A DNA stretch of 28,933 bases from JBKHDT01 sp049974825 (GTDB lineage: Bacteria > Pseudomonadota > Gammaproteobacteria > Halothiobacillales > Halothiobacillaceae), in assembly GCA_049974825.1 (NCBI GenBank), contig JBNGDJ010000020.1, forward strand, positions 1 to 28,933. The letters are read 5' to 3'. This document shows, in pieces, positions 14,377 to 22,549 of the stretch. Within the stretch, counting starts at the first letter, position 1; each line of letters begins with the position of its first letter. The position numbers and the translations under genes were made by a program. The notes below the pieces were generated by a model. The model was given only the letters and a program-made list of their open reading frames with translations. It did no database searches and was not told where the DNA came from.

Positions 14377-15819
14377 TTACTCGGCCGAGAGCACGCCTCC
14401 GACCCGCAGGATTTTCATTGCGTTGGTGCCGCCCATCTGGCCCATCAGGTCCCCCTTGGTGATGATCACCAGGTCCCCGTCCTCAAGCAGCCCGCGGGCG
14501 ACGAGCTCCCCGGTGGCCATCCGGTTTACCTCGGCGTGGTCCCTGGTTTCGCTGGTGAAGGCGAGAGCCTCCACGCCGCGGTACAGGGCCATGCGCCGGG
14601 CCGACTCGCCGTTGCCTGTCAGGCCATAGATGGGGATGCGTGTGTTGACGCGGGACATCCACAGTGCCGTGGCCCCCGATTCGGTCAGGGCGATGATGGC
14701 CTTGACCGGGAGGTGGTTGGCCGCGTAGATGGCTGTCATGGCGATGGCCTGATCCACGCGCTCGAAGGGGATGTCCAGCGGCGCTTCCTCGCGGATATCG
14801 CGCACCTGGTTTTCCGCCCGGGCGCAGATGCGGGCCATGGTCTCCACCACTTTGACCGGGTGCTTTCCGGCGGCCGTTTCCCCCGAGAGCATTACCGCGT
14901 CCGTGCCATCGATGACGGCATTGGCGACGTCAAAGACCTCCGCGCGCGTCGGGATTGGGTTGGTGATCATCGTTTCCATCATCTGGGTGGCGGTGATCAC
15001 CGGAACGCTCATGTCCCGGGCAATGCGGATGAACTTCTTCTGAACCGCGGGCAGTTCAGCGTCGCCGATCTCCACGCCCAGATCGCCGCGGGCGATCATG
15101 ATGGCATCGGAAGCCTCGACGATCTCGTGGATGTACTCGACTGCCTCGGCCCTTTCGATCTTCGCGACGATGGCTGCACGACTGCCTTCGGCCTGAAGCA
15201 GTCGACGGGCCTCGTGGATGTCGTGCGCGGAGCGGGGGAAGGATACGGCCACGTAATCCACGCCGATTGTCGTGGCGGTGCGAATGTCCTCGCGATCCTT
15301 TTCGGTGATGGCCGGGGCGGACAGGCCGCCACCCTGGCGGTTGATGCCCTTGTTGTTGGACAGTTCGCCGCCGACGACCACCGTGCAGCGTACCTGCTGT
15401 CCCACGACTTCGCGCACCCGGAGCACCACCCGCCCGTCATCGAGCAGGAGGATGTCGTCCGGGCGGCTGTCGGTCACCAGCGCCTTGTAGGTAATCCCCA
15501 CGCGGCTGGCATCGCCCTCGTCCCGGCCCAGCTCGGCGTCCAGGACGAATTCCGCCCCTTCTTCGAGCTGCACCTTGCCTTCCCTGAACCGGTCGATGCG
15601 AATCTTCGGCCCCTGGAGATCACCGAGGATTGCGACATGCCTCCCTTGCTCGGAAGCGGCCTTGCGAATGGCCTCGGCCCGCTGGCGATGATCATCGGCA
15701 CTGCCGTGTGAAAAGTTCAGCCGGACCACGTCGACCCCGGCACGGACCAGGCCCTCGATGACGCCGGGCTGATCCGTGGACGGGCCAAGCGTGGCCACGA
15801 TCTTCGTTCTGCGTTTCAA
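14377..15819 (-). CDS. pyk: Pyruvate kinase
   Basis: Converts phosphoenolpyruvate and ADP to pyruvate and ATP. The 480-residue protein has RRTKIVATLGPSTD, VVRLNFSHGSADDH, GDLQGPKIRI, the lid/B-domain, the active-site region PRSAHDIHEARR to AKIERAEAVEYIHEI, the signature MIARGDLGVEIG, and VFDVANAVIDGTDAVMLSGETAAGKHPVK. The start is a TTG at 15819 with GGGAG 7 nt upstream. No in-frame ATG fits the family N-terminus, and the ATG at 15824 is in another frame and meets a stop after one codon. It is the fourth cistron of the operon. Lengths and motifs are those of an active enzyme. Confidence 0.96.
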   Translation of the reverse strand: MKRRTKIVATLGPSTDQPGVIEGLVRAGVDVVRLNFSHGSADDHRQRAEAIRKAASEQGRHVAILGDLQGPKIRIDRFREGKVQLEEGAEFVLDAELGRDEGDASRVGITYKALVTDSRPDDILLLDDGRVVLRVREVVGQQVRCTVVVGGELSNNKGINRQGGGLSAPAITEKDREDIRTATTIGVDYVAVSFPRSAHDIHEARRLLQAEGSRAAIVAKIERAEAVEYIHEIVEASDAIMIARGDLGVEIGDAELPAVQKKFIRIARDMSVPVITATQMMETMITNPIPTRAEVFDVANAVIDGTDAVMLSGETAAGKHPVKVVETMARICARAENQVRDIREEAPLDIPFERVDQAIAMTAIYAANHLPVKAIIALTESGATALWMSRVNTRIPIYGLTGNGESARRMALYRGVEALAFTSETRDHAEVNRMATGELVARGLLEDGDLVIITKGDLMGQMGGTNAMKILRVGGVLSAE

Positions 15820-15846
15820 GTCATTGCTCCCGCAAATGATGGGAAG

Positions 15847-15866
15847 GCCCGGGCCTTGGCCCGGGC
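15847..15866 (-). other. Hairpin after pgk
   Basis: GCCCGGGC, loop CTTG, GCCCGGGC: a perfect 8-bp GC stem 19 nt after the pgk stop and before the pyk ribosome site. There is no T-run on the minus strand, so it is not an ordinary terminator. A role as an mRNA 3'-end stabiliser is inferred. Confidence 0.6.
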
Positions 15867-15885
15867 AGGCTGTCGGATGGTCCGT

Positions 15886-17067
15886 TCAGGCCTTGGCACG
15901 GGATTCGAGCATGGCCACGGCCGGCAGGGTCTTGCCTTCCAGGTACTCGAGGAAAGCGCCGCCAGCGGTGGAGATGTAGCTGACCTGGTCGTAGATGTCG
16001 TACTTCTGGATGGCGGCGATGGTGTCACCACCCCCGGCCAGGGTAAAGGCATTGGTGGATGCGATCGATTCGGCGATCTTCTTGGTGCCTTCGCCGAACT
16101 GGTCGAACTCGAATACACCAACAGGGCCGTTCCAGACGACGGTGCCGGCCTTCATGATGATGTCGGCCAGCTCCTGAGCGCTTTTCTCGCCGATATCGAA
16201 GATCATGTCGTCCTCGGCCACGGCGTCGGCATCCTTGTGTTCTGCCGGCTCGTTGGCGTCGAACTTCTTGCCGGTGACCACGTCGACCGCGATCGGGATG
16301 GAAGCGCCCCGGGCGTTCATCTTTTCCATCAGGCTCTGGGCGGTGGGAACCAGGTCATTCTCGCAGAGCGACTTGCCCACCGGCTTGCCGGCCGCCTTGA
16401 GGAAGGTGTTGGCAATGCCGCCGCCGACCACGAGCTGATCGACCTTCTCGGACAGTGCTTCCAGAACCGTGAGCTTGGTGGATACCTTGGAGCCGCCGAC
16501 GATGGCGACCATCGGGCGGGCCGGGTTGGCGAGGGCTTTCTCCAGGGCGTCAAGCTCCTCGGCCAGCAGGAGGCCGGCACAGGCGACAGGCGCATGCACG
16601 CCCACGCCGTGCGTGGAGGCCTGGGCGCGGTGCGCGGTGCCGAAGGCGTCCATCACGAAGACATCGCAGAGCGCGGCGTACTGCTTGGCAAGTGTCTCGT
16701 CGTCTTTCTTTTCGCCCTTGTTGAAGCGCACGTTCTCCAGCATGACGACCTCGCCCTCGGCAATGTCGAACCCGCCTTCAAGGTAGTCACGAATCAGGCG
16801 GACTTCCTTGCCGAGCTTGCCGGAAAGGTCTGCGGCGACCGGCGCCAGCGAGTTTTCTTCGCTGAACTCGCCTTCGTCCGGACGACCGAGGTGGGAGGTC
16901 ACCATGACCTTCGCCCCGGCGTCCATGCAGTGCTTGATGGTTGCCATTGAGGCGGTGATTCGCGCATCGGAGGTGACCTTGCCCTCACGAACCGGGACGT
17001 TCAGGTCAGCGCGGATCAGCACGCGCTTGCCGGCGAGGTCGAGATCGGTCAGCTTGATGAAGGACAT
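15886..17067 (-). CDS. pgk: Phosphoglycerate kinase
   Basis: Phosphate transfer between 1,3-bisphosphoglycerate and ADP. The 393-residue protein has RVLIRADLNVPV, TSHLGRPDEGE, ENVRFNKGEKKDDE, CDVFVMDAFGTAHR, VGGSKVSTKL, WNGPVGVFEFDQF and the C-terminal GGGDTIAAI. The ATG at 17067 has CAGGAG five bases upstream and gives the family N-terminus MSFIKLTDLDLAGK. The frame is open to the gap stop region, but that part is not coding. It is the third cistron, 143 bp after gap with two hairpins between. Confidence 0.97.
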   Translation of the reverse strand: MSFIKLTDLDLAGKRVLIRADLNVPVREGKVTSDARITASMATIKHCMDAGAKVMVTSHLGRPDEGEFSEENSLAPVAADLSGKLGKEVRLIRDYLEGGFDIAEGEVVMLENVRFNKGEKKDDETLAKQYAALCDVFVMDAFGTAHRAQASTHGVGVHAPVACAGLLLAEELDALEKALANPARPMVAIVGGSKVSTKLTVLEALSEKVDQLVVGGGIANTFLKAAGKPVGKSLCENDLVPTAQSLMEKMNARGASIPIAVDVVTGKKFDANEPAEHKDADAVAEDDMIFDIGEKSAQELADIIMKAGTVVWNGPVGVFEFDQFGEGTKKIAESIASTNAFTLAGGGDTIAAIQKYDIYDQVSYISTAGGAFLEYLEGKTLPAVAMLESRAKA

Positions 17068-17109
17068 GATGATGCTCCTGAAGGAAAGGTTGGCTTGTCG
17101 TAACGATTG

Positions 17110-17135
17110 GCCAAGTCCGCCGTGACGGACTTGGC
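17110..17135 (-). other. Hairpin in the pgk leader
   Basis: GCCAAGTCCG, loop CCGTGA, CGGACTTGGC: a perfect 10-bp stem about 43 nt before the pgk start. With the hairpin at 17168-17201 it forms a two-hairpin intercistronic region. There is no T-run. Confidence 0.6.
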
Positions 17136-17167
17136 GAATCGCTCGGCCGGGCAGGGGCCGAATGGCA

Positions 17168-17201
17168 GGGAAGGCGCGAATCGCAGGATTCGCGCCTTCC
17201 C
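17168..17201 (-). other. Very stable hairpin after gap
   Basis: A perfect 15-bp stem (GGGAAGGCGCGAATC, loop GCAG, then its exact complement) that begins 9 nt after the gap stop. It has no T-run on the minus strand. It is likely to block 3' exonucleases and so stabilise the tkt-gap part of the transcript, by inference. Confidence 0.75.
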
Positions 17202-17210
17202 GGGCTGACA

Positions 17211-18215
17211 TCAGTTGGTTGCGACGTGCTCCGCGAAGCGCAGCATGTTGCAGGTGTAGCCGTACTCGTTGTCGTACCAGGCCACGACCTTGACGAAGGT
17301 GTCGTCCAGCGCGATGCCGGCACCCGCGTCGAAGATGGACGAGAAGCCCACGCCGCGGAAGTCGGTGGAGACGACTTTCTCATCGGTATAGGCCAGTGTC
17401 TTGCTGATCTCGCCGGTCTCGGAGGCCTTCTTCATGGCCGCGCAGATGTCATCGTAGCTGGCCGGCTTGTCCAGCTCGGCAGTCAGGTCGACGACGGAGA
17501 CGTCCGAGGTCGGCACCCGGAACGCCATGCCGGTCAGCTTGCCGTTGAGCTCGGGCAGCACCTTGCCGACCGCCTTGGCCGCGCCGGTGGAGGAGGGGAT
17601 GATGTTCTCCAGGATGCCCCGGCCGCCGCGCCAGTCCTTCATGGACGGCCCGTCAACGGTTTTCTGGGTGGCGGTGGCCGCGTGCACGGTGCTCATCAGG
17701 CCGCGCTTGATGCCCCAGTTGTCGTGCAGGACCTTGGCGATGGGTGCCAGGCAGTTGGTGGTGCAGGAGGCCGCGGAGACGATCTGCTGACCGGTGTAGG
17801 CGTCCTGGTTCACACCGTAGACGAACATCGGGGTGCCGTCCTTGGAGGGGGCGGACATGACGACCTTCTTGGCGCCGGCCTCGATGTGCTTCTGGCAGGT
17901 TTCCTCGGTCAGGAAGAAGCCGGTGCACTCCAGTACCAGGTCGACATTGACCTCGTTCCACTTCAGATTGGCCGGATCACGCTCGGCGGTCAGGCGGATG
18001 GTCTTGCCGTCCACCACGAGATTGTTTCCGTCGACCGAAACGTCACCGCCGAAGCGGCCATGCACGGAGTCGAACTTGAGCATGTAGGCAAGGTAGTCGG
18101 CCTCGAGCAGGTCGTTGATTGCCACGACTTCGAGGTTCGGGAATTCCTTGCTGATGGCCCGGAAGGCCATGCGGCCGATGCGGCCGAAACCATTGATTGC
18201 AACACGGATTGCCAT
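17211..18215 (-). CDS. gap: Glyceraldehyde-3-phosphate dehydrogenase
   Basis: Oxidises glyceraldehyde 3-phosphate to 1,3-bisphosphoglycerate. The 334-residue protein is strikingly like E. coli GapA: INGFGRIGR at the N-terminus, AINDLLEADYLAYMLKFDS with D35 favouring NAD, the catalytic Cys in SAASCTTNCLAP (C151), TVHAATATQKTVDGPS, DWRGGRG, IIPSSTGAAKAVGKVLPELN and SWYDNE-type WYDNEYGY. The ATG at 18215 has AGGAGA upstream. It is the second cistron, between tkt and pgk, and is bounded by hairpins on both sides. Confidence 0.97.
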   Translation of the reverse strand: MAIRVAINGFGRIGRMAFRAISKEFPNLEVVAINDLLEADYLAYMLKFDSVHGRFGGDVSVDGNNLVVDGKTIRLTAERDPANLKWNEVNVDLVLECTGFFLTEETCQKHIEAGAKKVVMSAPSKDGTPMFVYGVNQDAYTGQQIVSAASCTTNCLAPIAKVLHDNWGIKRGLMSTVHAATATQKTVDGPSMKDWRGGRGILENIIPSSTGAAKAVGKVLPELNGKLTGMAFRVPTSDVSVVDLTAELDKPASYDDICAAMKKASETGEISKTLAYTDEKVVSTDFRGVGFSSIFDAGAGIALDDTFVKVVAWYDNEYGYTCNMLRFAEHVATN

Positions 18216-18253
18216 GTGTCTCTCCTGGTTGATGTTGTTGTTTGTGCGGATCG

Positions 18254-18284
18254 GCGGCTCCGCCAGTCCGACTGGTGGAGCCGC
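18254..18284 (-). other. Stable hairpin after tkt
   Basis: GCGGCTCC pairs with GGAGCCGC, a G-T pair follows, and CCAGT pairs with ACTGG around a CCG loop: a stem of about 14 bp beginning 6 nt after the tkt stop. No T-run follows on the minus strand, so read-through into gap is expected. Confidence 0.72.
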
Positions 18285-18290
18285 GGGCGA

Positions 18291-20285
18291 TCAGAACAGG
18301 GCGTTGGCCTTCTCGACGACGTTTTCGACGGTGAAGCCGAACTCGACGAACAGGTCCTTGGCCGGCGCGGATTCGCCGAAGGTGTCGATGCCGACCACGG
18401 CACCGTTCAGGCCTACGTATTTCGCCCAGTAACCGGTCACGCCGGCCTCGACCGCCAGGCGGCGGGTGCAGGCGGCAGGCAGCACGGACTCGCGGTAGGC
18501 GGCATCCTGGGCATCGAAGGCCTCGCAGCAGGGCATGGAGACCACGCGGATCTTCTTCCCTGAAGCGGTCAGTTCCTCGGCCGCGCCGGTGGCCAGGGCG
18601 ACTTCGGAGCCCGTGGCGATGAGAATCAGGTCCGGGGTGCCGTCGCAGTCACGCAGGATGTAGCCGCCCTTCTCGATTGCGGCGATCTGGTCGTCGCTGC
18701 GCTCCTGGTGCGGCAGGCCCTGGCGCGAGAAGATCAGCGAGGTGGGCTCGTGGCGACGCTTGATGGCCACCTTCCAGGCGACTGCCGACTCGACCGCGTC
18801 ACAGGGGCGCCAGGTTTGCATGCGGGGGATCATGCGCAGGGTAGCGACCTGCTCGACCGGCTGGTGTGTCGGCCCGTCCTCGCCCAGGCCGATGGAATCG
18901 TGGGTGTACACGAAGATCGAGCCAATGCGCATCAGAGCCGCCATGCGCAGGGCATTGCGGGCGTACTCTGAGAACATGAGGAAGGTGCCGGCGAAGGGCA
19001 CGAAGCCGCCGTGCAGGACCATGCCGTTCATGATGGCGCTCATGCCGAACTCGCGCACACCGTAATGAATGTAGTTCGCGTCCGACTCGGTGTTGGTCAG
19101 CGAGACACAGCCTTTCCAGGTGGTCAGGTTGGAGGGCGCCAGGTCAGCCGAGCCGCCGACCAGCTCCGGCATCATGCCCGCCAGCGCGGTGATTGCATTC
19201 TGGGAGGCCTTGCGGCTGGCGATGGACTCGCCCTTGGCGGCAACTTCCTTGATGAATGCATCCATGCCTGCTTCGAAGTTCTCCGGCAGTTCGCCGGCCA
19301 GGCGACGCTTGAGCTCGGCCGCCTCGGCCGGGAATTCCTTGGCGTAGGCTTCGAAACGGGCATTCCACTCGGCCTCGGCCTGGGCGCCTTTCTCGCGCGC
19401 GTCCCAGCCTGAGTAGATCTCGTCGGGAATCTCGAACGGGGCGTGGGTCCAGCCCAGGTTTTCCCGGGTGGCCTTGATTTCGTCATCACCCAGCGGGGCG
19501 CCGTGACAGTCGTGCGTGCCGCAGAGGTTGGGGGCGCCGAAGCCGATGACGGTGCGGGTGCAGATCAGGGTGGGCTTGTCGTTGACGGCGCGCGCGTCGC
19601 GAATCGCTGCCTCGATGGCTTCGGGGTCATGACCGTCGACGTCACGGATGACGTGCCAGCCATAGGATTCGAAACGCTTGGGCGTGTCGTCGGTGAACCA
19701 TCCCTCGACATGACCGTCAATGGAAATACCGTTGTCGTCCCAGAAGGCGACCAGCTTGCCCAGCCCCAGGGTGCCGGCAAGAGAGCAGGCCTCGTGGGAG
19801 ATGCCTTCCATCAGGCAGCCGTCGCCCAGAAATACGTAGGTGTAATGATCGACGATCTTGTGACCGGGCTTGTTGAACTGGCCGGCCAGCATCTTCTCGG
19901 CGATGGCCATGCCGACGGCATTGGTAATGCCCTGGCCAAGCGGGCCGGTCGTGGTTTCCACGCCTGCGGTGTAGCCGTATTCGGGATGCCCCGGGGTTTT
20001 TGAGTGCAGCTGACGGAAGTTCTTGAGCTCGTCCATCGGCAGCTCGTAGCCGGTCAGGTGCAGCAGGGAGTAAATCAGCATTGAACCGTGTCCATTGGAG
20101 AGGACGAAGCGGTCCCGGTTGGCCCAGTCGGGGTTCTGCGGGTTGTGCTGCAGGAAATCGCACCACAGGACCTGGGCAATGTCGGCCATGCCCATCGGGG
20201 CGCCGGGGTGGCCCGACTTGGCCTTCTGTACCGCGTCCATGCTCAGCGCACGAATCGCATTGGCGAGCTCTCTTCGCGTCGACAT
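18291..20285 (-). CDS. tkt: Transketolase
   Basis: TPP-dependent transfer of two-carbon units between sugar phosphates (pentose phosphate pathway, and the Calvin cycle in autotrophs). The 664-residue protein starts MSTRRELANAIRALSMDAVQ and has SGHPGAPMGMA, SNGHGSMLIYSLLHL, TGPLGQGI, the TPP motif GDGCLMEG to WDDNGISIDG, HDCHGAPLG, FVYTHDSIGLGEDGPTHQP, and the C-terminal domain GSEVALA to GYWAKYVGLNG. The ATG at 20285 has GGAGAA six bases upstream, and the frame extends further without family sequence. It is the first cistron of tkt-gap-pgk-pyk-fba. The promoter must lie in 20286-20489, but I see no strong match. Confidence 0.97.
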   Translation of the reverse strand: MSTRRELANAIRALSMDAVQKAKSGHPGAPMGMADIAQVLWCDFLQHNPQNPDWANRDRFVLSNGHGSMLIYSLLHLTGYELPMDELKNFRQLHSKTPGHPEYGYTAGVETTTGPLGQGITNAVGMAIAEKMLAGQFNKPGHKIVDHYTYVFLGDGCLMEGISHEACSLAGTLGLGKLVAFWDDNGISIDGHVEGWFTDDTPKRFESYGWHVIRDVDGHDPEAIEAAIRDARAVNDKPTLICTRTVIGFGAPNLCGTHDCHGAPLGDDEIKATRENLGWTHAPFEIPDEIYSGWDAREKGAQAEAEWNARFEAYAKEFPAEAAELKRRLAGELPENFEAGMDAFIKEVAAKGESIASRKASQNAITALAGMMPELVGGSADLAPSNLTTWKGCVSLTNTESDANYIHYGVREFGMSAIMNGMVLHGGFVPFAGTFLMFSEYARNALRMAALMRIGSIFVYTHDSIGLGEDGPTHQPVEQVATLRMIPRMQTWRPCDAVESAVAWKVAIKRRHEPTSLIFSRQGLPHQERSDDQIAAIEKGGYILRDCDGTPDLILIATGSEVALATGAAEELTASGKKIRVVSMPCCEAFDAQDAAYRESVLPAACTRRLAVEAGVTGYWAKYVGLNGAVVGIDTFGESAPAKDLFVEFGFTVENVVEKANALF

Positions 20286-20489
20286 ACAACTTCTCCGGTT
20301 CTTATCTTTCAGGGAATGTGAATCGGTTCGCGACGGGCAGGGGAAGGCCCTGCGCATCGCCGGCGCCGGGGCATCCGCGCTGCGACCCGAGCGCAAAATT
20401 GACTGGCATTTTCACCGCAAACGCCTGAATTAGCAACCAAGGCCCCCGGACAGCACGGCCGTGCCCGACAGGGGTGGTGGCTGTGGCGT

Positions 20490-21047
20490 TCAGACTGCGT
20501 CGCGCCACTTGATCGAGCAGCCCATGCTGGGGATCTGCTCCTGCGGGCCCCGGCCGCTGCGGGCCACCTCGACCATGGCCTCGAACAGGTCGCGTCGTGC
20601 ACCCTCGACCGGCTCCTTGCGGCTTTCGTCGAGCCGGCCGCGGTATTGCAGTTTCAGGTCGGCGTTGTAGCCAAAGAAATCGGGTGTGCAGACGGCACCG
20701 AAGGCCTTGGCTACTGCCTGTGTCTCGTCCAGAAGATAGGGGAAGGGGAAATCCTTCTCCCGCGCAATGGCCTGCATGTTTTCGAAGCTGTCTTCCGGAT
20801 AGTCGGTCGGATCGTTGGCCATGATGGCCACCGAGCCGATGCCGTGTGCCTTCAGTTCGCGGGTGTCACGGATGATTCGATCCAGGACCGACTTGACATA
20901 GGGGCAGTGGTTGCAGATGAACATGACCAGCAGTCCATTGGGCCCCCTGGCATCCTGCAGTGTCCATTCCTGCCCGTCGACGCCGGGCAGCCGAAAATCG
21001 GGAGCCGGGCGACCGAAGTCGCAGACCGGGGTTTCTGTCCTGACCAT
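20490..21047 (-). CDS. Thioredoxin-fold (AhpC/TSA, peroxiredoxin-like) protein
   Basis: A 185-residue protein of the Redoxin/PRX-like group. It begins with PVCDFGRPAPDFRLPGVDGQEWTL, followed by the strand LLVMFICNHCPYVKSV containing a CxxC-type pair (C45-N-H-C48), then MANDPTDYPEDS, PYLLDETQAVAKAFGAVCTPDFF (cis-Pro before DFF), and LQYRGRLD. The family probably reduces or isomerises thiols or peroxides in the cytoplasm, since no signal peptide is present. The substrate is unknown. The ATG at 21047 has AGGAGG upstream. It is transcribed away from metK and lies upstream of, and co-directional with, the tkt operon, 204 bp apart, so co-transcription is uncertain. Confidence 0.9.
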   Translation of the reverse strand: MVRTETPVCDFGRPAPDFRLPGVDGQEWTLQDARGPNGLLVMFICNHCPYVKSVLDRIIRDTRELKAHGIGSVAIMANDPTDYPEDSFENMQAIAREKDFPFPYLLDETQAVAKAFGAVCTPDFFGYNADLKLQYRGRLDESRKEPVEGARRDLFEAMVEVARSGRGPQEQIPSMGCSIKWRDAV

Positions 21048-21200
21048 GATGTTCAGTTCCTCCTGGTTGTCGGGGCGATCTTCCGCCTATCTTCTGAAGG
21101 GGCGGTGCCCCTGATTCTGTCGGGGATGCCCAAAACGAATGCGGCTGTTAGACTTGCGCCTTCCCCTGTTTCCTGTCAACCACGCATGGTGCCTGAGCAG

Positions 21201-22361
21201 ATGAGCCAGAACTACGTTTTTACCTCGGAGTCCGTTTCCGAGGGTCACCCGGACAAGATCGCCGACCAGATTTCTGATGCGGTGCTCGATGCCATCCTGG
21301 CAGAGGACCCCAGTGCCCGCGTTGCCTGCGAGACCCTGGTGAAGACAGGGTTCGTGATGCTCGCGGGTGAGGTCACCACGTCTGCCTGGGTGGATGTGGA
21401 CGAGCTGGTGCGGCAGGTGATCGTCGATATCGGCTACGACAGCTCCGATATCGGTTTCGACGGACACACCTGCGGCGTGCTCAACGCGATTGGCAAGCAG
21501 TCTTCCGATATCGCCCAAGGTGTCGACCGGATGGTGGCCGAGGAGCAGGGCGCGGGGGATCAGGGGCTGATGTTCGGCTACGCCACCCGCGAGACGGATG
21601 TGTTGATGCCGGCGCCGATTACCTACGCGCACCGGCTGGTGCAGCGAACTTCCGAGGTGCGCAAGGATCATACCCTGCCCTGGTTGCGCCCCGACGCGAA
21701 GAGTCAGGTTACCTTCCGCTATGAAGATGGCGTGCCGGTGGGCATCGATGCGGTGGTGCTTTCCACGCAGCACGATCCGGACGTGCCGCAGGAGCGCATC
21801 CGCGAAGCGGTCATGGAGTTGATTATCAAGAAGGTGCTGCCGGCCGAGTGGCTGAACCAGGACACAAAGTTTCACATCAACCCGACCGGGCAATTCATTA
21901 TCGGGGGACCGGTGGGTGACTGCGGCCTGACCGGGCGCAAGATTATCGTGGATACCTACGGTGGAATGGCTCGGCATGGTGGCGGGGCGTTCTCCGGCAA
22001 AGATCCGTCCAAGGTGGACCGCTCCGCGGCCTACGCCGGTCGTTACGTGGCCAAGAACCTCGTGGCGGCTGGTCTGGCGGATCGCTGCGAGATTCAGGTG
22101 TCTTATGCCATCGGGGTGGCCGAGCCGACCTCGATCAACGTGGAAACCTTCGGGACTGGCAAGATCAGTGACGACAAGATCGTTGAGCTGGTCCGTCGCC
22201 ACTTTGATCTGCGCCCCTACGGCATCTACCAGATGCTGGACCTGATCCGGCCGATCTATCGGAAAACGGCCGCCTACGGCCATTTCGGTCGCGAGGACGA
22301 GGATTTCAGCTGGGAGCGCACCGACCGGGCCGAGGCGCTGCGCGCCGACGCCGGTCTGTAA
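21201..22361 (+). CDS. metK: S-adenosylmethionine synthase
   Basis: Makes SAM from methionine and ATP. The 386-residue protein has FTSESVSEGHPDKIADQISDAVLD, the ATP-binding GAGDQGLMFGYA, HINPTGQFIIGGPVGDCGLTGRK, and the P-loop-like GGGAFSGKDPSKVDRSAAYA. The ATG at 21201 gives the family start (MSQNYVFTSES). An ATG five codons earlier (21186) is possible but has no better ribosome site. The frame is open much further upstream over the antisense thioredoxin-like gene, which is not coding for MetK. I found no SAM riboswitch in 21048-21200. A terminator follows the stop by 11 nt, and then the ahcY riboswitch. Confidence 0.97.
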   Translation: MSQNYVFTSESVSEGHPDKIADQISDAVLDAILAEDPSARVACETLVKTGFVMLAGEVTTSAWVDVDELVRQVIVDIGYDSSDIGFDGHTCGVLNAIGKQSSDIAQGVDRMVAEEQGAGDQGLMFGYATRETDVLMPAPITYAHRLVQRTSEVRKDHTLPWLRPDAKSQVTFRYEDGVPVGIDAVVLSTQHDPDVPQERIREAVMELIIKKVLPAEWLNQDTKFHINPTGQFIIGGPVGDCGLTGRKIIVDTYGGMARHGGGAFSGKDPSKVDRSAAYAGRYVAKNLVAAGLADRCEIQVSYAIGVAEPTSINVETFGTGKISDDKIVELVRRHFDLRPYGIYQMLDLIRPIYRKTAAYGHFGREDEDFSWERTDRAEALRADAGL

Positions 22362-22372
22362 GTTTCCCGGCC

Positions 22373-22409
22373 GCAGGAAGCCCCACGCAAGGCTTCCTGC
22401 CTGCTTTTT
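22373..22409 (+). terminator. Rho-independent terminator after metK
   Basis: GCAGGAAGCC (22373-22382), an 8-nt loop, GGCTTCCTGC (22391-22400), then CTGC and five T (22405-22409). The 4-nt spacer before the T-run makes it somewhat weaker than ideal. It sits between the metK stop and the SAH riboswitch. Confidence 0.8.
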
Positions 22410-22419
22410 CCCCTGGGGC

Positions 22420-22516
22420 GCCGTCGAGGAGCGCTGCAGCCTGCCACGGTCCCGCGCGGGACGTTGGCAGGTCAGGCTCGACGGCTTGCCTTTCACATCA
22501 CTCGAACGGCGCTCGC
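22420..22516 (+). promoter_or_regulatory. S-adenosylhomocysteine (SAH) riboswitch controlling ahcY
   Basis: Matches the SAH riboswitch pattern known upstream of ahcY in proteobacteria. The core CGAGGAGCGCTGCAGCC begins at 22425, GTCAGGCTCGACGG lies at 22471-22484, and AACGGCGCTCGC at 22505-22516. P1 is CCGTCGAG (22421-22428) with CTCGACGG (22477-22484), 8 of 8 paired. A long second hairpin is formed by CCTGCCA/TGGCAGG with inner GTCCCGC/GCGGGAC. The pseudoknot is GAGCGC (22429-22434) with GCGCTC (22509-22514). By family it turns ahcY on when SAH accumulates. The ahcY ribosome site (AAGGAGG, 22532-22538) can pair with the CTCTTC just downstream of the aptamer, so control of translation is plausible. 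Confidence 0.95.
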
Positions 22517-22549
22517 ACTTCTCTTCAAATGAAGGAGGCGCTGTAGCCC

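Noticed and set aside
13009..15711. A 900-codon open frame on the + strand across fba and pyk
   Set aside because: It is antisense to two well-recognised enzymes, contains no family motifs, and arises from GC-rich codon usage on the other strand.
17226..18563. Long + strand open frame over gap and the end of tkt
   Set aside because: It is antisense to confidently identified genes, and its Gly/Val/His-rich translation is typical of a shadow frame.
13129..20285. Evidence for a Calvin cycle gene cluster
   Set aside because: tkt, gap, pgk and the aldolase subtype are compatible, but the GapA type, the presence of pyk, and the absence of RuBisCO and phosphoribulokinase make a glycolytic operon the safer call.
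21048..21200. SAM riboswitch before metK
   Set aside because: Only a small GGGGC/GCCCC hairpin near 21100 is visible. The conserved cores of the known SAM riboswitch classes are not recognisable.
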